From NCBI GenBank assembly GCA_030028905.1, contig JALDYZ010000007.1, positions 186,001 through 250,000 of the forward strand: a stretch of 64,000 nucleotides of DNA, read 5' to 3'. The stretch's first letter is position 1. Every line of letters begins with the position of its first letter. Both the position numbers and the translations under genes were made by a program. The notes under the pieces are model-generated. The model did not search any database. It was not told the origin of the DNA and worked only from the letters and a program-made list of their open reading frames with translations. Positions 22,005 through 33,866 of the stretch are shown here, in pieces. The stretch is from Ferirhizobium litorale (lineage in GTDB: Bacteria; Pseudomonadota; Alphaproteobacteria; Rhizobiales; Rhizobiaceae).

Positions 22005-22366
22005 CCCCGTTTGGTGAAGCGCTGCGAAAACTCAGGGCCCGCAAGGGTGTCACCCAGAAACAGATGGCTGCCGCCATTAATGTATCGCCCGCCTACCTCT
22101 CGGCACTCGAGCACGGGCGCAGGGGCAAGCCGAGCTTCGATTTCCTGCAAAGGGTTGCCGGATACTTCAATATCATCTGGGACGAGGCGGAAGAACTCTT
22201 CATGGTCGCCGGAGCATCAGATCCCCGCGTGATCGTCGATACTTCGGGGCTCGCGCCACAATACACGGCCTTCGCCAATCGCCTCGCGTCGATGATTCGC
22301 AATCTCGATCCCGAGGTGATAGAAGATCTCGAAGCTGTTTTGGAAAAGGCGCGAAAAGTGAACTGA
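22001..22366 (+). CDS. XRE-family helix-turn-helix regulator
   Basis: 121 residues. The N-terminal HTH_3 domain reads ALRKLRARKGVTQKQMAAAINVSPAYLSALEHGRRGKPS. The C-terminal half (DTSGLAPQYTAFANRLASMIRNLDPEVIEDLEAVLEKA) has no recognised ligand domain. It is translationally coupled to the Smr gene and sits just upstream of gyrB. Target genes are unknown; neighbours suggest its own operon or gyrB, but that is only a guess from position. Confidence 0.87.
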   Translation: MTPFGEALRKLRARKGVTQKQMAAAINVSPAYLSALEHGRRGKPSFDFLQRVAGYFNIIWDEAEELFMVAGASDPRVIVDTSGLAPQYTAFANRLASMIRNLDPEVIEDLEAVLEKARKVN

Positions 22367-24949
<2,583 letters not shown>

Positions 24950-24966
24950 TCGGTTATCATATGAAA

Positions 24967-25003
24967 CAAAAAGGCGCCCGGTAATCTGCCGGGCGCCTTT
25001 TTC
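24967..25003. terminator. Bidirectional terminator between gyrB and the nitroreductase gene
   Basis: GC-rich stem AAGGCGCCCGG/CCGGGCGCCTT with a 7-base loop (taatctg), flanked by A5 on the left and T5 on the right. It works in either direction and lies between converging genes. Confidence 0.92.
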
Positions 25004-25031
25004 ATGCCGAAATGCAGTGTCGAAGCTGCAA

Positions 25032-25047
25032 TGATTCACGTGAAACC
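25032..25047. other. parS-like site 5 (14/16)
   Basis: TGATTCACGTGAAACC, retaining the 10-base core TTCACGTGAA. It is intergenic between gyrB and the nitroreductase gene, 10.4 kb right of oriC. Confidence 0.75.
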
Positions 25048-25052
25048 AGAAC

Positions 25053-25649
25053 TCATTCGCCGAGGAAGCGCCCTTCGAAAGCCACTTCGGACAGCGCCTT
25101 GCGGCCGCTCGGCACTTCCCGGGCCTTGAGATCAGCGGGAAGGGTCTGCTTGTCGGCAAGTCGGCCGATCGCGACTGCCGCTTCCACCCGATAGTCCGCT
25201 GGTATGCCGAGATCTCTTATGGCCTTGTCTCGGTCGATTCCCGCCATGCCGTGAGCATGGAAGCCCAGCATGTGTGCCTGCATCGCCAGAGCATACCAGG
25301 CAGCCCCGGCGTCGAAGGCATGGGTATAGGACGGTCGTCGCTCGCCGCTCGCGGTGATCCGGTGCGTCCGGGAGATGACGATCAGGAGTGCCGAAGCATT
25401 TTTTGCCCAGATCTGGTTTGATTCATCCAAGATGGCGAGCAGGCTAGGCCAATCCGCTGTGTCCCTGCGGGCATAGACGAAGCGCCAGGGCTGCAGGTTG
25501 CTGGCAGACGGGGCCCAATGCGCGGCATCCAGCATCGTCAGAAGCGTCGTCACGTCGATCGCCTCGCCGGTGAAGGCGCGAGGCGACCATCGATCGAGGA
25601 AGATACTGTCGATCGGGTATTCGGAATGTCGATGATTGCTGTCGGTCAT
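25053..25649 (-). CDS. Nitroreductase-family flavoprotein
   Basis: 198 residues, a single nitroreductase domain. RWSPRAFTGEAID and AAHWAPSASNLQPWRFVYA are the FMN-binding start of the family, and GIPADYRVEAAVAIGRLA is its C-terminal block. The natural substrate cannot be told; relatives reduce nitroaromatics, quinones or act in unknown redox steps. It follows the DUF2218 gene by 14 bases, an apparent two-gene operon. Confidence 0.9.
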   Translation of the reverse strand: MTDSNHRHSEYPIDSIFLDRWSPRAFTGEAIDVTTLLTMLDAAHWAPSASNLQPWRFVYARRDTADWPSLLAILDESNQIWAKNASALLIVISRTHRITASGERRPSYTHAFDAGAAWYALAMQAHMLGFHAHGMAGIDRDKAIRDLGIPADYRVEAAVAIGRLADKQTLPADLKAREVPSGRKALSEVAFEGRFLGE

Positions 25650-25663
25650 GTGGATGCGGCCCT

Positions 25664-25951
25664 TTATGCAGGCTGCCAGAAAAATCGCAGTTCTTCGCGA
25701 AAGGCGAAGCGCTTCAGATGGTCGGCAATCACCATCTGCATCCGCATGCCGCCGTCTTCCTCGTCGGTCGTCAGCTCGATCGCCAGTGTGGACGCATTGG
25801 CACTGAAGGTCGCTTGCGTGTGGTCGTTGAACGGAACCCGCCCGCTGTGAGCGTCGAAGACGACGGCAAACTTGTGGCTCCAGTGCTTGCAGAGCTGCTG
25901 CAGGTAGCGGCTGGCGTGTTCGGTCGTCACCTCGACGCGGGAAACATACAT
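25664..25951 (-). CDS. DUF2218 protein
   Basis: 95 residues. The family is short, of unknown function and often encoded beside iron or oxidoreductase genes. LQQLCKHWSHKFAVVFD and GRVPFND match the family's conserved segments. ATG 25951 has AAGGA seven bases upstream (tcctt on the plus strand). It is probably transcribed with the nitroreductase gene. Confidence 0.8.
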   Translation of the reverse strand: MYVSRVEVTTEHASRYLQQLCKHWSHKFAVVFDAHSGRVPFNDHTQATFSANASTLAIELTTDEEDGGMRMQMVIADHLKRFAFREELRFFWQPA

Positions 25952-26297
25952 TGACGGTCCTTTCTTTTCATCCAACGAGTCTTTTAGGCAAGGTGCGCCG
26001 CAAAGGCCGAGGCTGGCAAGTCCATTTCAATGACAAACCGCTTCAACTTTGCGCGATCCTCGTTCAGCAACCCACCGGAAAAGCCGGTCAATACCTACAA
26101 CGGGGTGGAGCTTTTCAAATGATGAAACATCCGCGCGTATGAGAATCCGGCTAATGAAAAAGAAGGCACGGTTTTCCGACTTTTCGATCCCAATAGTATG
26201 ACCGAATTCATTTCGATGTAATGACAAGGATGAATGGCTCGTTCATATATGACGTTAAGCCTCGTCGAGGCGAGGAGAGATTCGGAAGGAGATACCC
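25952..26297. other. 346-base gene-free region
   Basis: Divergent spacer between the DUF2218 gene and the FAH-family gene. It holds a short hairpin ACCGG/CCGGT (26074-26088), and a palindrome GCCTCG-T-CGAGGC (26259-26271) just before the AAGGAGATA ribosome-binding site of the right-hand gene. Small ORFs inside it have no family resemblance or ribosome-binding site. I see no RNA gene. Confidence 0.6.
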
Positions 26298-27140
26298 ATG
26301 AAGTTGATGCGAATTGGCCCCGCGGGCGCCGAAAAGCCCGCGCTTGTGGATGCGGAAGGCAAGGTCCGCGACCTTAGCGGTCATGTCGCCGATATTGGTG
26401 GTGCGGCGTTGTCGCCAGAAGGCCTCGCGAAACTCGCTGCTCTCGATCCGAAAAGCCTGCCCGAGATGGCGGTCGACCGAATCGGCGCCTGCGTCGCGGG
26501 GACCGGCAAGTTCATCTGCATCGGCCTCAACTATTCCGACCACGCCGCCGAAACCGGCGCGACCGTGCCGCCCGAGCCTGTCATTTTCATGAAGGCGACA
26601 TCGGCGATTTGCGGCCCGAACGACAACGTGCTCATCCCTCGAGGTTCGGAGAAGACCGATTGGGAAGTGGAACTCGGAGTCGTCATCGGGAAGACCGCAA
26701 AGTATGTCGGCGAGGCCGAGGCCCTCGATTATGTGGCTGGCTACTGTGTCTCCCACGACGTTTCCGAACGGGCATTCCAGACGGAACGGGCTGGCCAGTG
26801 GACCAAGGGGAAATCCTGCGACACGTTTGGTCCGATCGGCCCCTGGCTGGTCACCAAGGACGAGATCGCCAACCCGCAGAACCTTGGCATGTGGCTGAAG
26901 GTCAATGGCGAAACCATGCAGAACGGCTCGAGCCGGACCATGGTCTACGGTGTCGCGCATGTGGTTTCGTATCTCAGCCAGTTCATGTCGCTCCAGCCCG
27001 GAGACATCATTTCCACCGGCACGCCGCCTGGCGTCGGCATGGGCATGAAGCCGCCGCGCTATCTTAAGGATGGCGATGTCGTAGAACTCGGCATCGAGGG
27101 TCTCGGCAGGCAGCGCCAGACCTTCGTTGCCGATCGATAG
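26298..27140 (+). CDS. Fumarylacetoacetate-hydrolase-family protein
   Basis: 280 residues. The FAH fold has metal ligands in KTDWEVELGVVIG (E-x-E) and CVSHDVSERAFQ. The C-terminal ISTGTPPGVGMGMKPPRYLKDGD block is shared with ureidoglycolate lyases and 2,4-diketo-3-deoxy-L-fuconate hydrolases. The substrate cannot be fixed from sequence. A perfect AAGGAGATA precedes the ATG. It is monocistronic as far as I can see. Confidence 0.9.
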   Translation: MKLMRIGPAGAEKPALVDAEGKVRDLSGHVADIGGAALSPEGLAKLAALDPKSLPEMAVDRIGACVAGTGKFICIGLNYSDHAAETGATVPPEPVIFMKATSAICGPNDNVLIPRGSEKTDWEVELGVVIGKTAKYVGEAEALDYVAGYCVSHDVSERAFQTERAGQWTKGKSCDTFGPIGPWLVTKDEIANPQNLGMWLKVNGETMQNGSSRTMVYGVAHVVSYLSQFMSLQPGDIISTGTPPGVGMGMKPPRYLKDGDVVELGIEGLGRQRQTFVADR

Positions 27141-27343
27141 AAGACTCCGGCGATCAGAGCCCCAGGCTCATTGCTCGGGGCTCCCGAATACCTGCTGTGC
27201 GCGGCTGCACAATCTGTTTTGTTGCCCTGCAGCAGAAAAATGCTAACCTGCAATCAACCCGCGGCCAGAACGGGGCAAAAACATCCGTCGAACCGGGAGC
27301 GGCGTTGTCTTTGGCTCTTCTTTTATGAGAGGTGGCGCTTCCA

Positions 27344-28621
27344 ATGTTCTACCAACTTTACGAAATGAATCATGCAGCCATGGTGCCTTTTCGGGCTGCC
27401 GCGGATGTCATGCGCCTTGCATACCGCAATCCGCTCAACCCGCTGACTCACACCGTCTTCGGCCGTGCCATGGCCGCGGGACTGGAAGTTTTCGAGCGCG
27501 CCACACGCCGATACGGCAAGCCGGAATTCGGCCTCGCCGAGACGCTGATCGATGACAGGCCGGCAGCAGTGCGGGAAAAGATCGTCTGGCAGAAACCCTT
27601 CTGCGATCTCCTGCATTTCGAACGCGCGCTGCCGGCGGGCCACGCGCCGGATCCGAAATTCCTGGTCGTCGCGCCGATGTCCGGGCACTATGCCACGCTG
27701 CTGCGCGGCACGGTCGAGGCTTTGCTGCCCAGCGCCGAAATCTATATCACCGACTGGATCGACGCGCGCATGGTGCCGGTCACCGACGGCAACTTCGATC
27801 TTGACGATTACATCGACTACGTGATCGAGATGCTTCACCATCTCGGCCCCGATACCCATGTGATTGCCGTCTGTCAGCCATCCGTGCCGGTGCTGGCTGC
27901 CGTCGCCCTGATGGAGAGCAATGGCGACCCCTTCGTCCCTTCGTCGATGACGCTGATGGGCGGACCGATCGATACGCGCATCAATCCGACTGCGGTCAAC
28001 GCGCTTGCGGAAACCAAGCCGCTCGATTGGTTCCGGGACAATGTCATCATGAATGTTCCCTGGCCGCAGCCGGGCTTCATGCGGGCGGTCTATCCCGGCT
28101 TCCTGCAGCTTTCCGGCTTCATGTCGATGAATCTCGACCGCCATATGATCGCCCAGAAGGACTTCTTCGTGCATCTCGTCAAGAATGACGGCGACGGCGC
28201 GGAAAAGCACCGTGACTTCTATGACGAATATCTTGCGGTCATGGACCTGACGGCCGAGTTCTATCTGCAGACGGTCGAGACCGTGTTCATGAAGCACGCA
28301 CTTCCAAAAGGTGAGATGATGCATCGTGGAAAGCGGGTCGACACCTCGGCGATCCGCAATGTCGCCCTGCTGACGGTCGAAGGCGAGAACGACGACATTT
28401 CCGGCGTCGGCCAGACCGCGGCAGCGCAGACGATCTGCACAAACATCCCCGATGACATGCGCATGCACTTTCTGCAGCCCGATGTCGGCCACTACGGCGT
28501 GTTTAACGGTTCGCGGTTCCGTCGCGAGATCGCCCCGCGCATCGTCAATTTCGCCAGGGAACACGGACGAACCTCGAAATCGCCGGTAAAGCGGGTCATC
28601 AAGGGTGGAAAAGCGGGATGA
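27344..28621 (+). CDS. phaZ: Intracellular poly(3-hydroxybutyrate) depolymerase
   Basis: 425 residues. It matches the PhaZa family that degrades stored PHB granules in the cytoplasm. The nucleophile is a cysteine in VIAVCQPSVP (Cys177) rather than a lipase-box serine, as in Ralstonia PhaZa1. The acid and histidine would fall in EGENDDISG and PDVGHYGVFNG. It lacks a signal peptide. ATG 27344 is preferred over one four codons upstream because GAGAGGTGG lies at a suitable distance. PHB storage is typical of rhizobia. Confidence 0.93.
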   Translation: MFYQLYEMNHAAMVPFRAAADVMRLAYRNPLNPLTHTVFGRAMAAGLEVFERATRRYGKPEFGLAETLIDDRPAAVREKIVWQKPFCDLLHFERALPAGHAPDPKFLVVAPMSGHYATLLRGTVEALLPSAEIYITDWIDARMVPVTDGNFDLDDYIDYVIEMLHHLGPDTHVIAVCQPSVPVLAAVALMESNGDPFVPSSMTLMGGPIDTRINPTAVNALAETKPLDWFRDNVIMNVPWPQPGFMRAVYPGFLQLSGFMSMNLDRHMIAQKDFFVHLVKNDGDGAEKHRDFYDEYLAVMDLTAEFYLQTVETVFMKHALPKGEMMHRGKRVDTSAIRNVALLTVEGENDDISGVGQTAAAQTICTNIPDDMRMHFLQPDVGHYGVFNGSRFRREIAPRIVNFAREHGRTSKSPVKRVIKGGKAG

Positions 28622-28766
28622 CCCCGGCGCCGGATGTTTAGTTGGTCCAAATAAAGCGTTTTCCGATTTATGTCCGGAAAGCTCTTGAAGCCATCATCGA
28701 AGTTAACCACATCGGATTCACCGGGTCGGCATTCGGCCGGTCCGTGAATGCGAGGGAAAACTCACT

Positions 28767-29201
28767 ATGAACCAGACAGCATTGCTTCGTCCGGATTGGA
28801 CGCCTGCCACCATCGCGCTGATGGTGCTCGGCTTCGTGGTGTTCTGGCCGCTCGGCCTGGCCATGCTTGCCTATATCCTGTTCGGTGAACGCCTCCGCAA
28901 TTTCAAGCGCGACGTCAATCAGGCCGCGGACGGCGCCTTTGCCGGCTGCCGCGGGAGGCGCGGCCGCTATCACTGGCACCAACCGACCGGCAATGTCGCT
29001 TTTGACGACTGGCGGAAGGCGGAACTGGAGCGCCTCGATGAGGAACGCCGCAAACTCGATGAGATGCGCGCCGAATTCGACACATATGTGCGGGAACTCC
29101 GCCGCGCTAAGGATCAGGAGGAGTTCGACCGCTTCATGCGCGATCGCGCTGCATCGCGCCGCAGGGATGACAACGGCGAAGCGGAAAACGCAAGCGCTTG
29201 A
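28767..29201 (+). CDS. DUF2852 membrane protein
   Basis: 144 residues. The N-terminal segment LRPDWTPATIALMVLGFVVFWPLGLAMLAYILFGERL is one or two membrane helices, followed by a conserved GNVAFDDWRKAELERLDEERRKLDE region and a highly charged helical tail, probably coiled coil. The family is common in Alphaproteobacteria and has no assigned function. It is monocistronic, with GAGGG before the ATG and a terminator 30 bases after the stop. Confidence 0.83.
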   Translation: MNQTALLRPDWTPATIALMVLGFVVFWPLGLAMLAYILFGERLRNFKRDVNQAADGAFAGCRGRRGRYHWHQPTGNVAFDDWRKAELERLDEERRKLDEMRAEFDTYVRELRRAKDQEEFDRFMRDRAASRRRDDNGEAENASA

Positions 29202-29230
29202 TATGACGCGACAAGTTCGGTCTATGGCAG

Positions 29231-29256
29231 CCGGCATCGGGAGGTGCCGGTTTTTT
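29231..29256 (+). terminator. Intrinsic terminator of the DUF2852 gene
   Basis: Stem CCGGCA/TGCCGG (29231-29236 with 29245-29250) with an 8-base loop and six T residues directly after. Confidence 0.85.
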
Positions 29257-29294
29257 CGTGCCGGACGAAGGTTCGAATCGGATATGTATCGAAG

Positions 29295-30053
29295 ATGTTC
29301 TCACGCTTGAAAAAGCCCAAGACCGTTGCATCTCCATCGGCGCCTGAGAGGCGCATGGTTGACGTTGCCGGTCGCACGATGCCGCTGACCATCAAGCAGA
29401 ATGCCCGTTCGACCCGCATCACGCTGCGCATCGAGCCAGGCGGCCGGGCCTTGAAGCTCACCATTCCACCGGGCTTGGCGCAGCGCGAGATCGACGCTTT
29501 CCTGGATCGCCACCAGGGGTGGCTGATGACCAAGCTTGCTCGATTTTCAACTGATGCGTCGCTTAGGCATGGCGGTGAGATCAGGCTGCGCGGCGTGAAG
29601 CACGCCATTGAGCATACGGGAAAACTCCGGGGTGTGACCGAAGCTATCGAAGTGGGCGGTCGCAACGTGCTTCGGGTCAGCGGTCTCGAAGAGCATATGG
29701 GTCGCCGGATCGCCGATTTTCTCAAGAAGGAGGCGCGGCGAGATCTGGAGGCTCTGGTTGCCCGGCACGCCGCTGCCATTCGCAAGCCCGTCACGTCGAT
29801 CAGCATGAAGGATACGCGATCCCGCTGGGGCTCGTGCTCGTCCGAGGGGAACCTCAGTTTTTCCTGGCGCATCGTCATGGCGCCGCCTGCCGTGATCGAT
29901 TATCTCGCCGCCCATGAGGTGGCGCATCTGAAGGAAATGAACCACGGGCCGCGCTTCTGGTCGCTATGCGAACGGCTCTGCCCGCATATGGAAGAGGCGA
30001 AGGCGTGGCTGAAGCGTCACGGCACCATGCTGCACGCCATCGACTTCGAATGA
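29295..30053 (+). CDS. YgjP-like (DUF45) M48-type metallopeptidase
   Basis: 252 residues. An N-terminal beta-rich region leads to the zincin motif HEVAH at residues 207-211, with KEMNHGPRFW supplying the third ligand, and TRSRWGSCSSEGNLSF as the family's conserved block. The protein has no signal peptide, so it is predicted cytoplasmic; substrates of YgjP-type proteins are not known. ATG 29295 is chosen, though the ribosome-binding site is weak and longer starts are possible. Confidence 0.87.
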   Translation: MFSRLKKPKTVASPSAPERRMVDVAGRTMPLTIKQNARSTRITLRIEPGGRALKLTIPPGLAQREIDAFLDRHQGWLMTKLARFSTDASLRHGGEIRLRGVKHAIEHTGKLRGVTEAIEVGGRNVLRVSGLEEHMGRRIADFLKKEARRDLEALVARHAAAIRKPVTSISMKDTRSRWGSCSSEGNLSFSWRIVMAPPAVIDYLAAHEVAHLKEMNHGPRFWSLCERLCPHMEEAKAWLKRHGTMLHAIDFE

Positions 30054-30125
30054 AGACAGCCAAGCAACGCGCCGGATTGTCGGAAAATGCTCGACTCTTC
30101 GGCTGTTTCGTGCAACTTCGCTGCC

Positions 30126-30794
30126 ATGAAACCGGATATCAAGATCTGCGGTCTGAAGACGCCTGAAGCGATCGAGCGCGCCGTGCGGCGCGGCGCCAGT
30201 CACATCGGCTTCATCTTCTTCGAAAAGAGCCCGCGCAACATCGAACCGGACATTGCCGGAGCGCTCGCCGATGCCGTTCGGGGCACGGTCAAGATTGTCG
30301 CCGTCACTGTCGATGCCGACAATGACGACCTCGACGAGATCGTCGCTTTGCTGCGGCCCGATATTCTTCAGTTGCATGGCAGTGAAAGCCCGGACCGTGT
30401 CCTGACCATCAAGGCGCTTTACGGACTGCCGGTGATCAAGGCGTTTTCCGTACGCGAGGCGGTCGATCTGGAGAAGATCGACCCCTATATCGGCATCGTC
30501 GACCGTTTCCTTTTCGATGCCAAGCCGCCGGCGGGCTCGGATCTCCCGGGCGGAAATGGCGTCTCCTTCGATTGGAGCGTCATGGGCACGCTTGACGGCG
30601 GCGTCGATTACATGCTTTCCGGAGGATTGAACAAGGATAATATCGCCCAAGCTCTCGCGATCACCAAGGCGCCCGGCATCGATGTGTCGTCCGGCGTCGA
30701 AAGTGCACCTGGAGTGAAGGACCTGAAATTGATCGACGCGTTTTTCGATGCTGTCGCAGGCGCCACGTCGCCGAAAACAGTAGCAGGGAGTTGA
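30126..30794 (+). CDS. trpF: Phosphoribosylanthranilate isomerase
   Basis: 222 residues. It converts N-(5'-phosphoribosyl)anthranilate to CdRP in tryptophan synthesis. DIKICGLKT at the start, [11 protein letters not shown] and LQLHGSE are TrpF signatures, and the C-terminal [15 protein letters not shown] is the phosphate-binding block. ATG 30126 is chosen over an upstream one. It leads trpF-trpB-trpA, with trpB 4 bases away. trpE/G, trpD and trpC are not in this window. Confidence 0.97.
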   Translation: MKPDIKICGLKTPEAIERAVRRGASHIGFIFFEKSPRNIEPDIAGALADAVRGTVKIVAVTVDADNDDLDEIVALLRPDILQLHGSESPDRVLTIKALYGLPVIKAFSVREAVDLEKIDPYIGIVDRFLFDAKPPAGSDLPGGNGVSFDWSVMGTLDGGVDYMLSGGLNKDNIAQALAITKAPGIDVSSGVESAPGVKDLKLIDAFFDAVAGATSPKTVAGS

Positions 30795-30798
30795 CCAA

Positions 30799-32019
30799 GT
30801 GAACCAGACGCCAAAGCTAAATTCGTTCCGCGCCGGTCCCGACGAGGACGGGCGTTTCGGCATCTTCGGTGGCCGTTTCGTTGCCGAAACGTTGATGCCG
30901 CTGATCCTCGACCTGCAGGACGAGTGGGACAGGGCCAAGAACGATCCTGCGTTCCGGGCGGAGCTGGAGCATCTCGGGACCCACTACATCGGTCGCCCGA
31001 GCCCGCTCTATTTTGCTGAGCGCCTGACGGCTGAGCTTGGCGGCGCCAAGATCTATTTCAAGCGCGAGGAGCTGAACCACACCGGTTCCCACAAGATCAA
31101 CAACTGCATTGGCCAGATCCTGTTGGCGAAGCGCATGGGAAAGACCCGCATAATTGCCGAGACCGGTGCCGGCCAGCACGGCGTTGCCTCGGCGACAGTG
31201 GCGGCCCGCTTCGGCTTTCCGTGCGTCGTCTACATGGGCGCCACCGATGTCGAGCGCCAGGCCCCCAACGTCTTCCGCATGAAGCTGCTCGGCGCCGAGG
31301 TCGTTCCGGTCACCGCCGGCAATGGTACGCTCAAGGACGCTATGAACGAAGCGTTGCGCGACTGGGTCACCAATGTCGACAGCACTTACTATCTGATCGG
31401 CACCGCAGCCGGCCCGCATCCCTATCCGGAACTTGTACGCGACTTCCAGTCGGTCATCGGCCAGGAAACCCGCGAGCAGATTCTTGCCGCCGAAGGCCGG
31501 CTGCCCGACCTGGTGATAGCGGCCGTTGGAGGCGGATCGAATGCCATCGGCATCTTCCACCCCTTCCTCGATGACGAGAGCGTCAGGATCGTCGGTGTCG
31601 AAGCCGGCGGCAAGGGCCTGGAAGGCGATGAGCATTGCGCCTCCATCACCGCCGGATCGCCCGGCGTGCTTCATGGCAACCGAACCTACCTGCTTCAGGA
31701 TGGCGACGGCCAGATCAAGGAAGGCCATTCGATTTCGGCCGGCCTCGACTATCCGGGCATTGGACCCGAGCACTCCTGGCTGAACGACATCGGTCGCGCC
31801 GAGTATGTGCCGATCATGGACCACGAGGCGCTCGAAGCCTTCCAGATGCTGACCCGGATCGAGGGCATTATCCCGGCGCTGGAACCCTCGCATGCGCTCG
31901 CCGAAGTCATCAAGCGGGCGCCGAAAATGGACAAGGACCAGATCATCGTCATGAATCTGTCGGGTCGCGGCGACAAGGACATTTTCACCGTCGGCAAGAT
32001 TCTGGGTATGGGGCTGTAA
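30799..32019 (+). CDS. trpB: Tryptophan synthase beta chain
   Basis: 406 residues. It joins indole and serine using PLP. The PLP lysine lies in [22 protein letters not shown] is the phosphate-binding loop. GTG 30799 is the start, with GGGAG eight bases upstream. The gene is complete and tightly packed between trpF and trpA (5 bases). Confidence 0.98.
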   Translation: MNQTPKLNSFRAGPDEDGRFGIFGGRFVAETLMPLILDLQDEWDRAKNDPAFRAELEHLGTHYIGRPSPLYFAERLTAELGGAKIYFKREELNHTGSHKINNCIGQILLAKRMGKTRIIAETGAGQHGVASATVAARFGFPCVVYMGATDVERQAPNVFRMKLLGAEVVPVTAGNGTLKDAMNEALRDWVTNVDSTYYLIGTAAGPHPYPELVRDFQSVIGQETREQILAAEGRLPDLVIAAVGGGSNAIGIFHPFLDDESVRIVGVEAGGKGLEGDEHCASITAGSPGVLHGNRTYLLQDGDGQIKEGHSISAGLDYPGIGPEHSWLNDIGRAEYVPIMDHEALEAFQMLTRIEGIIPALEPSHALAEVIKRAPKMDKDQIIVMNLSGRGDKDIFTVGKILGMGL

Positions 32020-32024
32020 TCATT

Positions 32025-32864
32025 ATGACTTCACGCATGGACAAACGCTTTGCCGACTTGAAGGCCGAAAACCGTCCGGCCCTGGTAACCTATTTGATGG
32101 GCGGCGATCCGGACTTCGACACGTCGCTTTCGATCATGAATGCGCTGCCGGAGGCGGGTGCCGACGTCATCGAACTCGGCATGGCCTTCTCCGACCCGAT
32201 GGCGGATGGGCCGGCAATCCAGATGGCCGGCCAGCGTGCCCTCAAGTCCGGCATGACCCTGAAGCGGACGCTGGAGATGGCGCGCAGCTTCCGGGAGCAC
32301 GACGACGACACCCCGATCGTCCTGATGGGATACTACAACCCGATCTATGTCTACGGCGTCGACCGATTTCTCGACGACGCGCTCGAGGCCGGGATCGACG
32401 GCCTGATCGTGGTCGACTTGCCGCCGGAAATGGACGATGAACTCTGCGTGCCGGCGATTGCCAAGGGGATCAACTTCATTCGCCTGGCGACGCCCACCAC
32501 CGACGACAAGCGTCTCCCCACGGTCCTGAGGAACACCTCAGGGTTCGTCTACTACGTGTCGATGACCGGCATCACCGGTTCCGCGCTGCCGGATCCGTCG
32601 CTTGTTTCCGGGGCGGTGCAGCGGATCAAAGGCCATACCGACCTGCCGATCTGTGTCGGTTTCGGGGTGAAGACCGCCGAACATGCGCGTCTTATCGGCG
32701 CGGCGGCTGATGGAGTGGTGGTGGGCACTGCGATTGTCAATCAAATTGCCGGCAGCCTGACAAGGGATGGCCACGCAACTCCCGACACGGCAACCTCGGT
32801 GACAACTCTGGTGCGCGGGCTCGCAACGGGCGTTCGCCAGGCGCGACTTGTCGCCGCCGAATAA
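32025..32864 (+). CDS. trpA: Tryptophan synthase alpha chain
   Basis: 279 residues. It splits indole-3-glycerol phosphate to indole and passes it to TrpB. The catalytic Glu is in [17 protein letters not shown] and the catalytic Asp in [21 protein letters not shown] closes the active site. ATG 32025 lies 5 bases after trpB; longer in-frame starts would run inside trpB and are rejected. Confidence 0.98.
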   Translation: MTSRMDKRFADLKAENRPALVTYLMGGDPDFDTSLSIMNALPEAGADVIELGMAFSDPMADGPAIQMAGQRALKSGMTLKRTLEMARSFREHDDDTPIVLMGYYNPIYVYGVDRFLDDALEAGIDGLIVVDLPPEMDDELCVPAIAKGINFIRLATPTTDDKRLPTVLRNTSGFVYYVSMTGITGSALPDPSLVSGAVQRIKGHTDLPICVGFGVKTAEHARLIGAAADGVVVGTAIVNQIAGSLTRDGHATPDTATSVTTLVRGLATGVRQARLVAAE

Positions 32865-32933
32865 TTTCCCACATTTAGGGCATGGTATCGAAAGATATGG
32901 GCCCCAGGGTACAGTCAATCAGGAGCTTTTGAA

Positions 32934-33824
32934 TTGAACTGGATCACCAATTACGTCCGGCCGCGGATCAATTCCATGCTGGGCCGGCGCGAAGTGCCGG
33001 AGAACCTCTGGATCAAATGCCCGGAGACGGGCGAGATGGTATTTCATACCGATCTCGAGGAAAACAAATGGGTCATCCCCGCCTCCGGCTACCACATGAA
33101 GATGCCGGCAAAAGCCAGACTCAAGGATCTGTTTGATGAGGGCGTCTACGAGGCGCTGCCGCAGCCGAAGGTAGCGCAGGATCCGTTGCGTTTTCGCGAT
33201 TCGAAGAAATATGTCGATCGCCTGAAGGACAGCCGGGCGAAGACTGACCAGGAGGACACGATCCTTTCAGGCGTTGGCACAGTAAAGGGCTTGAAGATCG
33301 TCGCGGTGGTCCATGAATTCAGTTTCATGGGTGGATCCCTGGGCATTGCCGCCGGCGAAGCGATCGTAAAAGCCTTTGAGCGCGCCATATCGGAAAAATG
33401 CCCGCTGGTGATGTTCCCGGCTTCGGGCGGCGCCCGGATGCAGGAAGGCATCCTGTCGCTGATGCAGCTCCCCCGTACGACTGTAGCAGTCGATATGCTC
33501 AAGGAAGCGGGGCTGCCCTACATCGTCGTGCTCACCAATCCGACGACCGGCGGTGTCACCGCATCCTATGCGATGCTGGGTGACGTTCATCTGGCGGAAC
33601 CGGGTGCCGAAATTTGTTTTGCGGGCAAGCGGGTTATCGAGCAGACGATTCGCGAAAAGCTGCCCGAGGGCTTCCAGACCTCGGAATACCTGCTTGAGCA
33701 CGGCATGGTCGATATGGTGGTGAAGCGTCACGACATCCCCGACACGCTTGCACGGCTGTTGAAGATCCTGATGAAGAAACCGGAAATCCAGTCCGGCAAC
33801 GGTCTTGCAGTTACGGCTGCCTGA
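32934..33824 (+). CDS. accD: Acetyl-CoA carboxylase carboxyltransferase beta subunit
   Basis: 296 residues. With AccA it transfers CO2 from biotin to acetyl-CoA, the first step of fatty-acid synthesis. [10 protein letters not shown] and [17 protein letters not shown] are typical. E. coli AccD has a four-cysteine zinc ribbon near residues 27-49; here KCPETGEM keeps only Cys29 and the others are Thr, Ile and Ser, so zinc binding is probably lost. The start is TTG 32934 with AGGAG eight bases upstream. It follows trpA by 69 bases. Confidence 0.96.
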   Translation: MNWITNYVRPRINSMLGRREVPENLWIKCPETGEMVFHTDLEENKWVIPASGYHMKMPAKARLKDLFDEGVYEALPQPKVAQDPLRFRDSKKYVDRLKDSRAKTDQEDTILSGVGTVKGLKIVAVVHEFSFMGGSLGIAAGEAIVKAFERAISEKCPLVMFPASGGARMQEGILSLMQLPRTTVAVDMLKEAGLPYIVVLTNPTTGGVTASYAMLGDVHLAEPGAEICFAGKRVIEQTIREKLPEGFQTSEYLLEHGMVDMVVKRHDIPDTLARLLKILMKKPEIQSGNGLAVTAA

Positions 33825-33866
33825 CGGGACTGCACATAGCCGCCAAACAACACGAGGGCCGTGGCG

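Noticed and set aside
26027-26227. 66-codon minus-strand ORF in the 346-base spacer
   Set aside because: No ribosome-binding site, no recognisable domain and atypical composition.
27157-27183. GAGCCCC/GGGGCTC hairpin after the FAH-family gene as a terminator
   Set aside because: A 7-bp stem with a 13-base loop and no T-run; too weak to call.
29270-29279. GGTTCGAATC, the T-loop of a tRNA
   Set aside because: No flanking T-stem pairing, no acceptor stem or anticodon arm; it is downstream of a terminator and upstream of the DUF45 start.
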